This document shows, in pieces, positions 1 to 6,576 of a stretch of 11,293 bases of DNA. The notes below the pieces were generated by a model that saw nothing but the letters and a program-made list of their open reading frames with translations, had not been told where the DNA came from and did not search any database. The stretch is from Bdellovibrionales bacterium (lineage in GTDB: Bacteria; Bdellovibrionota; JAFGOL01), in NCBI GenBank assembly GCA_022707945.1, contig JAKIZQ010000017.1:2124-13416 (forward strand), read 5' to 3'. Both the position numbers and the translations under genes were made by a program. The stretch's first letter is position 1. Each line of letters opens with the position of its first letter.

Positions 1-38
1 TGCTTCTATGGATTACGAGATCCTTGATTATAGAAGCA
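1..38. repeat. 9-bp inverted repeat with a flipped 20-nt loop inside lepA
   Basis: Bases 1-9 (TGCTTCTAT) and 30-38 (ATAGAAGCA) are perfect inverted copies flanking a 20-nt loop at 10-29. Read as lepA (minus strand), the loop gives residues IIKDLVIH after GYAS. Read in the other orientation between the same arms, the frame is kept and it gives GYAS-MDYEILDY-RS, which matches the conserved LepA C-terminal motif (GYAS, aromatic or hydrophobic, DY, then YR). The loop is therefore inverted relative to the expected gene. This could be a real micro-inversion or a fold-back chimera at a contig end. Confidence 0.8.
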
Positions 39-1438
39 TAGCCTCTAGAAATAGACTTAAGGCTATCATAAAAATCATACATAACTTCAGACAAAGGAAG
101 ATCATAGATTATCTGCACCCTGTTATTTTGATAACAGATCATATCAACCTGTTCTCCTCTTTTTTCATTACAAAGAGCAAGCAGTCCACCAATATGTTCA
201 GAAGGTGTATGTATCCTTACTCTCATATAAGGTTCTTCTACATGATCCAAACCACCAGAAGGTAGTAGTGATGGTGTATTTATTTCTTTTACAGTTCCGT
301 CGGTCATAAAGACCTTATAAATAACAGATGGTGCTGTTGTAATAACAGCTATGTTAAATTCCCTTTCAAGACGTTCTTGTATGACTTCCATATGAAGTAA
401 ACCAAGAAAACCACATCTAAAACCAAAACCAAGTGCTTCTGAAGAATCTTTTTCATAGGTAAACGAAGCATCGTTAAGATGTAACTTATCAAAAGAATCT
501 TTTAAGAGATTGTACTCAGAAGATTCAACTGGATAAAATCCACAGAACACCATTTGTTTTATTGGTTTAAAACCAGGTAAAGCAACGTTAACAGGATTGG
601 CTTCATCCATTACTGTGTCACCAATGCTAGCCTCTGAAATATCTTTCATCCCAGACGCTATAAAACCAACCTCTCCTGCACTTAACTCGTCAAGATACAC
701 GGCCTTAGGAGAAAAAACACCAAGCTTTGTAACGTCAAATATCTTTCCTGTAGAGAAAAGTTTTATTTTCATCCCTTGTTTTAACTTACCCTGTTTTATT
801 CTTACCAGAGTTATAACGCCAAGGTACGGATCGAACCAGCTATCAAATATCAGTGCCTTAAGAGGAGCGTTCTCGTCTCCTGTTGGTGGAGGAACAACTT
901 CTACTATCCTCTCTAAAAGAGCATCTATGCCTTTACCGGTCTTTGCAGATATTGGTAAGGCGTCATTTGCATCTACGCCAATTATTTCTTCTATTTCTTT
1001 TTTTGCTTTCTCTGTATCAGCAACTGGAAGATCTATCTTATTCAATACTGGTATCATTTCAAGCCCACTGTCGACGGCAATAAAGGCATTGGCTATACTT
1101 TGTGCCTCAACACCCTGACTAGCGTCAACAACTAGCAATGCACCTTCGCAAGCGCCCATACTTCTAGAAACTTCATATGAAAAATCTACGTGCCCAGGAG
1201 TATCTATAAGGTTAAATTGATAACGTTCTCCATCTTTTGCCTGATAGTATATCCTAACCGTTTGTGCTTTTATGGTAATGCCTCTTTCTCTTTCGAGGTC
1301 CATGTTATCAAGGTACTGAGCTCTCATTTCTCTGTTTGTAACAGTACCTGTAAGTTCTAATATCCTGTCCGCAAGCGTTGATTTCCCATGATCAATATGC
1401 GCTACTATACAAAAATTCCTTATGTTCTTTTGTTCCAT
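1..1438 (-). CDS. lepA: Elongation factor 4 (LepA), C-terminus cut by window edge
   Basis: Ribosome-associated translational GTPase that acts on stalled or mistranslocated ribosomes. The first 479 codons are present, against roughly 600 aa in the family, so about 120 residues lie beyond position 1. Visible GTPase motifs are the P-loop AHIDHGKST (residues 13-21), switch I around RERGITIKAQ, DTPGHVDF, NKID and SAK. The LepA-type region SFTYEKDSSEALGFGFRCGF and the stretch PLSEVMYDFYDSLKSISRGY are also clear. The start is ATG at 1438, with a possible SD (AAGGA) overlapping the stop of the upstream RHH gene, 15 nt away, so the two are probably cotranscribed. The last codons before the edge (positions 2-31) do not fit the family because a 20-nt segment is inverted. 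MRAQYLDNMDLERERG is reminiscent of deltaproteobacterial LepA. Identity is certain; whether the edge inversion is biological is not. Confidence 0.98.
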   Translation of the reverse strand, partial: MEQKNIRNFCIVAHIDHGKSTLADRILELTGTVTNREMRAQYLDNMDLERERGITIKAQTVRIYYQAKDGERYQFNLIDTPGHVDFSYEVSRSMGACEGALLVVDASQGVEAQSIANAFIAVDSGLEMIPVLNKIDLPVADTEKAKKEIEEIIGVDANDALPISAKTGKGIDALLERIVEVVPPPTGDENAPLKALIFDSWFDPYLGVITLVRIKQGKLKQGMKIKLFSTGKIFDVTKLGVFSPKAVYLDELSAGEVGFIASGMKDISEASIGDTVMDEANPVNVALPGFKPIKQMVFCGFYPVESSEYNLLKDSFDKLHLNDASFTYEKDSSEALGFGFRCGFLGLLHMEVIQERLEREFNIAVITTAPSVIYKVFMTDGTVKEINTPSLLPSGGLDHVEEPYMRVRIHTPSEHIGGLLALCNEKRGEQVDMICYQNNRVQIIYDLPLSEVMYDFYDSLKSISRGYASIIKDLVIHRS

Positions 1439-1453
1439 GTTTATAGAATATCC

Positions 1454-1675
1454 TTACTGTTGATCTGGGTCTTTCGGCTTTTGTTCTTTTTTCTTCTTAA
1501 GTATAGTTTCAAAAGATAACTGCCCATATGATTCAACTTCGTATTTTTCCAGAACAAGGTCTACACCTTCCCTTACATACTGAGCCACCGGCACCCTTGT
1601 TTTTGTACCAAGGTCCTTAAGCGCCCGGTCTTGCTCTTCTGTCAGGTAAACAGTAGTAACTATCATCCTGCCCAT
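1454..1675 (-). CDS. Ribbon-helix-helix (CopG/Arc-like) DNA-binding protein
   Basis: A 73-aa protein with the RHH fold pattern: a beta strand (VTTVYLTEEQ, about residues 6-15), a first helix (about 15-27, RALKDLGTKTR), a turn at VP, and a second helix (about 30-45, AQYVREGVDLVLEKYE). The tail is Lys-rich and polar (KKKKEQKPKD). Proteins of this class bind DNA as dimers through the strand and usually repress. There is no neighbouring toxin gene, so a toxin-antitoxin role is not supported; the gene sits 15 nt upstream of lepA in the same direction. The start at 1675 has no Shine-Dalgarno. An in-frame ATG at 1666 (MIVTTV) is the alternative. If the possible -10 at 1687-1692 is used, the message would be nearly leaderless. 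The direct repeats just upstream could be its own operator. Confidence 0.8.
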   Translation of the reverse strand: MGRMIVTTVYLTEEQDRALKDLGTKTRVPVAQYVREGVDLVLEKYEVESYGQLSFETILKKKKEQKPKDPDQQ

Positions 1676-1681
1676 AACAGA

Positions 1682-1714
1682 TTTGTACTATAAAAGCCCG
1701 TTTTTGTACAATAA
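1682..1714 (-). promoter_or_regulatory. Possible promoter and RHH operator
   Basis: On the plus strand TTTGTAC occurs at 1682-1688 and again at 1703-1709, exactly 21 bp apart (two helical turns), which is a spacing suited to paired RHH dimers. A -10-like TATAGT (minus strand, 1692-1687) overlaps the first copy. A poor -35 (TTATTG, 1714-1709) stands 16 bp upstream. The second copy of the surrounding 32-bp sequence, at 3380-3411, lacks these repeats, and no RHH gene follows it. Inference only. Confidence 0.3.
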
Positions 1715-1723
1715 TTTAAAATA
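1692..1723. repeat. 3'-flank repeat, copy 1 (32 bp)
   Basis: This stretch matches 3380-3411 at 29 of 32 positions, beginning with AAAAGCCC in place of AAAAGCCT. It starts next to the RHH upstream region and stops exactly at the stop codon (1724) of the secreted-protein gene. Together with the 5' flank repeats it marks the ends of a duplicated unit about 1.7 kb long (offsets 1688 and 1702 bp). Confidence 0.9.
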
Positions 1724-3217
1724 CTAATAATTAATCTTACCTTCTGCACGAAAGATTCTACCAATCGTTGAAGAACTTGCGAATTTTGAATCACCAGTAG
1801 AATCCTTACAAGAAAAAGTAAGATCTCTTACTTCATAACCAATACCGGCTCTAGCCACACCCAAACTGCCTGAATTGGAATTATTTGCTTGTGTAAAAAA
1901 CAACTGTATCTCTGCAGAACGATAATCTTTTAACAACGATTCAGATACATTTCCATTCGGAGTTGTGGACATCACACCATTTTGAGCTACGTAGGCACAT
2001 GGACCAGAAGTACCATCTTTATTTTCACCATAGTAGTCAATCTGCCACAAGTCTCCTTTATCTATATCTATTCCATTTTCTCCTTGTTGGTTTTTTGTTA
2101 AACCAAGCACATATGTTCTTACCATCTCTTTTAACGCTAATGTTCTCTGCTTAGAAAGACCTATGAAATCTTTTGAACAAAGAGGCTTGCCGTTGCTATC
2201 ACTGCTAGATGAAGCTAATATTTTTACCCTCTTTAAACTGTTCTGGTTGGCCTTGATAGAATTTTCTATGCAACGAATATTGTATTTATTATCAGAACCA
2301 TATTTTTTATCCTCTTTTGCAAGAGAAATAATGTCTTTTGAATTACCTATCAAACTCGTAGAATTAGCTTGAAACGCAGCAGATATCCTTATAGGACCAC
2401 ACGACATTTCACCCTTACGGTCCCTTGGGATATTGTATGTTAAAGCATCAGTACAATAATCAATACATCCTTCTTTAGAAAAATACTCATCTAAAAATTT
2501 CGTATTTGATGAAGGCATGACTTTATCTTTGTTATCATATCCTCTTGAAGACAAATATGCTTTCCATTCTTCTGTTAACAACTTGTTCTTAATGATGTCA
2601 TCAGAATCAGTTATTGGATAATCTACATAAAATAAAGGGCGAGAAATAGCCCTATACACATATTGACCGTTGATGTCCTGCTGTATATTGCTATATTTTA
2701 TATCATAATCAGACTTACAATCATAAAGACGAGCAAATCTTTTAAATCTGTCCGTTAAATCTTCACGAACGACTTGCTTTGTGCCGTAATTACTTAACTC
2801 ATACCCATTCTTGCCTATATATATTTTGTTTACTGTTGTAGAATTAGGATTATCTAGCAAATTATAACCACTAATTTTGAGTAATTGATTTGTCTCACTA
2901 TATACAGTATTTTTAATTAATGAATTTATGATCGATGATATTTTATTATCAACTTCAGAAGGCAGAGTCTTTTCAATATTACTATTACTATAACTAAAAC
3001 ATCTAAATTTAGAGTTATAACTGTTGACTATATTTGCACACTCTGTTTTTCCAACATGTCGCTTATTATCATCAGCAGCAGACCATGGATCTTTATATTT
3101 GTTCCAGAGTATTTCACTTTGTGGTTTGATTTCCCGAGCTACTTCAACACTTGGAATAGGTACCTCTCCAGACATAAGGATTGAAAAAACAAGGCCAAAT
3201 ACAACTAATAGCGTCAT
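1724..3217 (-). CDS. Exported protein with divergent OmpA-like C-terminal region
   Basis: A 497-aa protein. Residues 1-17 are a hydrophobic segment that looks like a signal peptide without the usual basic n-region. The middle is polar and rich in Asn, Ser, Tyr and Asp. Residues about 280-441 follow the pattern of an OmpA peptidoglycan-binding domain: AAFQANSTSLIGNS at the start, KRVKILASSSSDSNGK where OmpA has the V-I-GHTD strand, LSKQRTLALKEMV where OmpA has LSxxRAxAV, YYGENK for the YGE element, and KDYRSAEIQLFF in place of NRRVEI. The match is by eye and the key GHTD residues are altered. About ten Cys suggest an oxidising periplasmic or surface location. A strong SD (GGAGG, 5-6 nt) precedes the ATG. 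The gene shares promoter and flanks with the neighbour at 3421-4917, but not sequence. Exported: fairly sure; OmpA-like: tentative. Confidence 0.75.
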   Translation of the reverse strand: MTLLVVFGLVFSILMSGEVPIPSVEVAREIKPQSEILWNKYKDPWSAADDNKRHVGKTECANIVNSYNSKFRCFSYSNSNIEKTLPSEVDNKISSIINSLIKNTVYSETNQLLKISGYNLLDNPNSTTVNKIYIGKNGYELSNYGTKQVVREDLTDRFKRFARLYDCKSDYDIKYSNIQQDINGQYVYRAISRPLFYVDYPITDSDDIIKNKLLTEEWKAYLSSRGYDNKDKVMPSSNTKFLDEYFSKEGCIDYCTDALTYNIPRDRKGEMSCGPIRISAAFQANSTSLIGNSKDIISLAKEDKKYGSDNKYNIRCIENSIKANQNSLKRVKILASSSSDSNGKPLCSKDFIGLSKQRTLALKEMVRTYVLGLTKNQQGENGIDIDKGDLWQIDYYGENKDGTSGPCAYVAQNGVMSTTPNGNVSESLLKDYRSAEIQLFFTQANNSNSGSLGVARAGIGYEVRDLTFSCKDSTGDSKFASSSTIGRIFRAEGKINY

Positions 3218-3238
3218 AATAACCTCCAGATAATAGCT

Positions 3239-3267
3239 GTTATACTCCTCTAAGTTTTTCTGGTCAA
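3239..3267 (-). promoter_or_regulatory. Sigma70-type promoter, copy 1
   Basis: On the minus strand -35 TTGACC (3267-3262), a 17-bp spacer and -10 TATAAC (3244-3239) stand about 20 bp before the start codon at 3217, with SD GGAGG between. The same boxes with the same spacing occur at 4941-4969. An imperfect inverted repeat (3263-3278, GTC/GAC arms) overlaps the -35 and the stop codon of the agcS remnant. Confidence 0.75.
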
Positions 3268-3277
3268 TATTCTTGGA

Positions 3278-3385
3278 CTATTTATTAAAATATCTTTTTG
3301 TTTCTGAGACGACAACCTTATGAAGTAGTAATAATACTACAAGGTTTGTCATGGCTATAGACCCGTTGGCTATGTCTGCAAAAGC
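3278..3385 (-). pseudogene. agcS: 3' remnant of a duplicated agcS
   Basis: Thirty-five codons plus TAG read without interruption as the C-terminus of the symporter: AFADIANG, then variant residues, then LLLLHKVVVSETKRYFNK. Compared with the intact agcS (4980-6299) there are five amino-acid changes and about seven synonymous ones. No start codon, upstream part or earlier membrane segments are present, so it is a non-coding leftover of a duplication. What it still contributes is the -35 side of the promoter for the gene at 1724-3217. Confidence 0.92.
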
Positions 3386-3411
3386 CTGTTTTCGTATAAT
3401 AATTTAAAATA
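3380..3411. repeat. 3'-flank repeat, copy 2, containing the duplication junction
   Basis: Matches 1692-1723 (29/32). Bases 3380-3387 are AAAAGCCT, the point where sequence resembling the region downstream of the secreted-protein gene changes to sequence of the agcS 3' end. The intact agcS has AAAAGCCC at 5082-5089 and the outer flank has AAAAGCCC at 1692-1699, so the join lies at a shared 8-bp word. Confidence 0.85.
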
Positions 3412-3420
3412 AGTCCAGTT

Positions 3421-4917
3421 CTAAATACACTTATCGCCTTCTTTAGTTGCAGGACACCATTCACCAGCCGCTTTTATATCAACCCTACTGCTAGAATTAA
3501 GTTGCTGTTTTTGCAAACCTTGAGCAGCAGAAGCTTTTACATAGCAACGAGTTGTGTTGTTAAAATCATAGCGATCCTTAAATTTAATTATCAATTCATA
3601 AACACCATTAATGACATCAACTTTATACTCTTCTACTTGCACAGTTTTTAAAGTACATTCTTTATTTTTATTGGTGTAATCATAAAATTCATATAACAGT
3701 TCTTTTGCAACCTTTTTTGGTTCCTTTGTATTATTTGACTGATAAACAAAATCAACAAGACCAAAAGAACTCCCGTCCCCACGCCTAGATAGACTTATAA
3801 CCTGAGTCTTATCAGGTTCAAGCTCCTTCCCCAGCTTACCATCATAAATATATTTACTTTGACCATTATCAACATAATAAGCAGGAGGAGCTATCCATTC
3901 AACAGCTACATCCTTATTTATCATACACCTTAGATGATTAGGAGAGCTAATGTCTGATATAAAAACAAAGTCTTTATATTTTGTCTGATGTATTTGATCG
4001 ATAACATCATTATAGATCTTTAAACCATTAATTGAATAGTTAGGTATATACAATAAGTTGGTTATCCAGCCTCGATCAGGAAGCTTTAACGACGGATTCT
4101 TTAATATCTTCTTATTATAAGAGTTTAAACTCTTATTCATCTTATCATAGGAACTTTTAACTATGTTGGTCATTAGATTGCCAATACAATCATGAACAGT
4201 TTTCTCTATTTCACCAGAAATAATATAGTTATCCTGTATGTATTTATAACAATCTTTACCAGAACATTTATCTTTATTAACAACACCTTTAACTATTTTC
4301 TTAAAAGTTCCTGCTCCAGTACTACAATTATTCTGCGCAGATCCTTTTAATATAAAATTTGAAGCATTAGTGTATGATGTACCATCAGGTTTTTTTGCAC
4401 TTATCCCATCTACTCTCCACACACCATCAATACCACTAGAGTTCTCTATATAAACAACCTCACCATCCTTTAATCCATGAGGAGTTGTGGTTGTTAGCTT
4501 TATATCAGCGTTATTAATTTTTTCACATTTAGCGATACTTATAGTAGCTGGTTTACTCATACTCTTATTACTGTTGTCTGCTAATTCAGTATTATCAACA
4601 TTCCCAAAATACCAGTAAAACTGGTATCTAGGTACTTGATAGTCTTTATAGTTATAGTCTCGTCGTGTGTTGAGTTTTTTTATTACAGATTGGTCTATAG
4701 CTTGATCATGGTAATAGTATGGTTTTTCATCGTTGGATATAAGAGCATATTGGCCACAATCACTAATAATTCCTCCAGTAGCTACTCTATAAATAGAGCA
4801 TCTATAATCATAGAAATCCTTAGGCGTTATTGAACCATCCCATGTTTGAAATTCGATATTATCACCAAAGGCAGTACTAGCCGTGACAAGCAACGAAAAC
4901 AATAAAATATTACGCAT
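3421..4917 (-). CDS. Exported Cys-rich protein with a phage-tail-type beta domain
   Basis: A 498-aa protein I do not recognise as a whole. A standard signal peptide is present (Arg2, hydrophobic core, AFG before residue 19). Residues about 125-206 contain IKLTTTTPHGLKDGEVVYI, then a GVW-V step, then FILKG and a GAGTF end. This resembles a small beta module known from phage tail and surface proteins (pattern T-PHGL-xxGD-V-I ... G-W-V ... F-L-G). The rest is Tyr/Asn/Lys-rich with roughly a dozen Cys, suggesting disulfides. It lies directly downstream of agcS but has its own promoter and a strong SD (GGAGG, 8 nt from ATG). It shares flanks, direction and length, but no evident sequence, with the gene at 1724-3217. 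Possible roles are an adhesin or another surface component; function unknown. Confidence 0.75.
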   Translation of the reverse strand: MRNILLFSLLVTASTAFGDNIEFQTWDGSITPKDFYDYRCSIYRVATGGIISDCGQYALISNDEKPYYYHDQAIDQSVIKKLNTRRDYNYKDYQVPRYQFYWYFGNVDNTELADNSNKSMSKPATISIAKCEKINNADIKLTTTTPHGLKDGEVVYIENSSGIDGVWRVDGISAKKPDGTSYTNASNFILKGSAQNNCSTGAGTFKKIVKGVVNKDKCSGKDCYKYIQDNYIISGEIEKTVHDCIGNLMTNIVKSSYDKMNKSLNSYNKKILKNPSLKLPDRGWITNLLYIPNYSINGLKIYNDVIDQIHQTKYKDFVFISDISSPNHLRCMINKDVAVEWIAPPAYYVDNGQSKYIYDGKLGKELEPDKTQVISLSRRGDGSSFGLVDFVYQSNNTKEPKKVAKELLYEFYDYTNKNKECTLKTVQVEEYKVDVINGVYELIIKFKDRYDFNNTTRCYVKASAAQGLQKQQLNSSSRVDIKAAGEWCPATKEGDKCI

Positions 4918-5089
4918 AATAAAACCTCCAGATACCAGTGGTTATACTCCCCTAAAGCTTACCGGTCAAGGTTCTTGGACTATTTATTAAAATATCTCTT
5001 TGTTTCTGAGACGACAACTTTATGAAGTAGTAGTAACGCTACAAGGTTTGGTATGGCCATAAGTCCGTTGGCAATATCAGCAAAAGCCC
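4918..5089 (-). repeat. 5'-flank repeat, copy 2 (within agcS 3' end)
   Basis: The counterpart of 3218-3387. Here the agcS part is the real 3' end of the intact gene, so this is the likely ancestral arrangement: agcS, promoter, secreted-protein gene. The repeat ends inside agcS at AAAAGCCC (5082-5089). Confidence 0.92.
4941..4969 (-). promoter_or_regulatory. Sigma70-type promoter, copy 2
   Basis: Minus strand -35 TTGACC (4969-4964), 17-bp spacer and -10 TATAAC (4946-4941), predicting a short leader before the ATG at 4917. An inverted repeat at 4965-4980 (GTCAAGGTTCTTGGAC on plus) overlaps both the -35 and the agcS stop codon; it could act as an operator or as a weak agcS end signal. Confidence 0.78.
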
Positions 5090-6299
5090 ATACAGATTGC
5101 AACGAGGCTATAGACCCAACCATTACGGCGAGCACCCAAATTAACCTATATGGTATTATGGATCTTGTTCCAAACAAATATTCCACTGCTTTTTCTCCAT
5201 AATACGACCAGCCGAGTATTGTGGAAAAAACAAAAGTTAAAAGACCAACTGTTAAAAGTATAGGTCCAAAGGAATGTATCTGCCCAAAAGCAGCGTGAGT
5301 AAGCTCTGCCCCTTTAAGACCATTTGCCCATTCACCAGAATTAACCACCACTATTCCAGTCATTGCCGCAACTACGACGGTATCCCAAAAAGTGCCGGTA
5401 GATGATACAAGAGCTTGTCTTACTGGATCTTTTGTTTGTGCCGCAGCAGCAACTATTGGAGCGCTACCAAGACCAGACTCGTTGGAAAAAAGACCCCTTG
5501 CTATACCAAAGCGCACAGCCTCTTTCATCCCTGCACCAAGAAAACCACCTATCGCCGCCTGACCTGTAAAAGCAGAAGTAAAGATGTGTTCTACACTATG
5601 TAACAAAGTATCATGCCTGATTATTAAAAATATAATGCATCCAAAAACATAGAACAGCGCCATAAAAGGAACCAGAACACTACAAACTTTTGCTATGGAT
5701 TTTATTCCACCAAGAATTACTACGGCGGTAATCACCATAAGTATAAGTCCCGTGATCCATTTTGGAATAGAAAAACTTTCTTGGAACATTACAGAAATAG
5801 AATTTGCTTGTACCATATTGCCTATACCAAAAGCCGCAACGGCAGTAAATACAGCGAATAAAATTGCCAACCACTTTAACCCCAGACCATTCTCTAGAGC
5901 ATACATTGGACCACCAGCGACAGTTCCATCTGGTCTTACAACTCTATATTTTACAGCCAGTACAGCCTCTGAATATTTTGTAGCTATACCAAAAACACCT
6001 GTAAGCCACATCCACAAAACGGCCCCAGGTCCACCGGCAGCTACGGCTGTGGCCACGCCTACAATGTTGCCTGTACCTATAGTTGCTGCAAGCGCAGTAA
6101 CAAGAGCACCAAAATGACTTATCTCTCCATCACCTTCTTTGTGTCTTGTAACAGAAAGTTTTATGGCTCTAAAGATATGTTTTTGTATAAAACCAAGCCT
6201 GAATGTAAGAAAGATATGAGTACCAAACAACAATACAAGAAGAGGGATACCCCACACATATCCGTTAACAATATCAAGTATCCTCTCTAATTGTTCCAT
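4980..6299 (-). CDS. agcS: Sodium/alanine (glycine) symporter, AGCS family
   Basis: Inner-membrane Na+-coupled importer of alanine or glycine; 439 aa is a normal full length for the family. About ten to eleven hydrophobic segments are visible. Diagnostic regions are TALAATIGTGNIVGVATAV (about residues 68-86), then GGPGAVLWMWLTGVFG, a near match to the AGCS signature with L for F, then TKYSEAVLAVKYR, GGPMYALENGLG and ARGLFSNESGLGSAPIVAAAA. The start at 6299 has AGGGGG about 9 nt upstream and lies 18 nt after the stop of the small membrane-protein gene, so the two are likely cotranscribed. Its last 36 codons are copied at 3278-3385. Which amino acid it prefers cannot be read from sequence. Confidence 0.96.
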   Translation of the reverse strand: MEQLERILDIVNGYVWGIPLLVLLFGTHIFLTFRLGFIQKHIFRAIKLSVTRHKEGDGEISHFGALVTALAATIGTGNIVGVATAVAAGGPGAVLWMWLTGVFGIATKYSEAVLAVKYRVVRPDGTVAGGPMYALENGLGLKWLAILFAVFTAVAAFGIGNMVQANSISVMFQESFSIPKWITGLILMVITAVVILGGIKSIAKVCSVLVPFMALFYVFGCIIFLIIRHDTLLHSVEHIFTSAFTGQAAIGGFLGAGMKEAVRFGIARGLFSNESGLGSAPIVAAAAQTKDPVRQALVSSTGTFWDTVVVAAMTGIVVVNSGEWANGLKGAELTHAAFGQIHSFGPILLTVGLLTFVFSTILGWSYYGEKAVEYLFGTRSIIPYRLIWVLAVMVGSIASLQSVWAFADIANGLMAIPNLVALLLLHKVVVSETKRYFNK

Positions 6300-6317
6300 A
6301 TAAAGATGCCCCCTAAC

Positions 6318-6530
6318 TTAACCGCAGCAGCAACAACCACCATCGCCACCCTTCTTCTTGGTGCTTATTCCAAACACTTTGTACAAAGGGCAAAAACCAA
6401 CAAGGCCAGTAAGTAAAGGAATAAGGCCTATCCATCCCCACCAATAACCTTCATCAAAAGCAAAATAAAGAAGTACAACTCCAGTGACTATTCTTAAAAG
6501 TTTATCTATACCACCAACATTACCACACAT
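6318..6530 (-). CDS. DUF2892 / YgaP-like inner-membrane protein with Cys-rich tail
   Basis: A 70-aa protein. The opening NVGGIDKLLRIVTGVVLL, the two hydrophobic stretches (about 10-23 and 30-46) and the motif GFCPLYKVFGIST are typical of the DUF2892 membrane domain, which in YgaP is fused to a rhodanese; there is no rhodanese here. The C-terminus GGDGGCCCCG is unusual: four successive Cys after a basic and glycine linker, plus Cys2 near the N-terminus. This could bind metal or take part in sulfur or thiol chemistry, but that is inference. The SD is strong (GGAGGG, 7 nt). Located 46 bp after the msrA remnant and 18 nt before agcS. Confidence 0.85.
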   Translation of the reverse strand: MCGNVGGIDKLLRIVTGVVLLYFAFDEGYWWGWIGLIPLLTGLVGFCPLYKVFGISTKKKGGDGGCCCCG

Positions 6531-6576
6531 AGTATTACCCTCCCCTCTTTTTTAATATATTACATTAGTTATTAAA

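Larger units (their letters stand above)
3218..3387 (-). repeat. 5'-flank repeat, copy 1 (about 170 bp)
   Basis: This block matches 4918-5089: RBS, promoter and the 3' end of agcS, in the same order. Over the agcS part (about 110 bp) I count about 15 differences, so roughly 86% identity. Similarity stops at the start codon on one side and at AAAAGCC(T/C) on the other. It fills the 203-bp space between the two secreted-protein genes together with the 32-bp repeat. Confidence 0.92.

Noticed and set aside
8..265. Plus-strand open frame starting MDYEILDYRS
   Set aside because: Only its first dozen residues look like protein, and they are LepA sequence exposed by the inverted loop; the rest is antisense to lepA.
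597..1118. Plus-strand open frame of 173 codons
   Set aside because: It is antisense to lepA, whose minus-strand frame is clearly conserved here; no RBS and no family features.
1454..1675. RHH gene as the antitoxin of a toxin-antitoxin pair
   Set aside because: Neighbours are lepA and an exported-protein gene; no small toxin frame is adjacent.
1724..4917. CRISPR or phage-defence interpretation of the repeated flanks
   Set aside because: Only two copies, spaced about 1.7 kb apart and enclosing exported-protein genes; no spacer-repeat pattern or defence domains.
5695..6117. Plus-strand open frame of 140 codons
   Set aside because: Antisense shadow of agcS, with no signal of its own.
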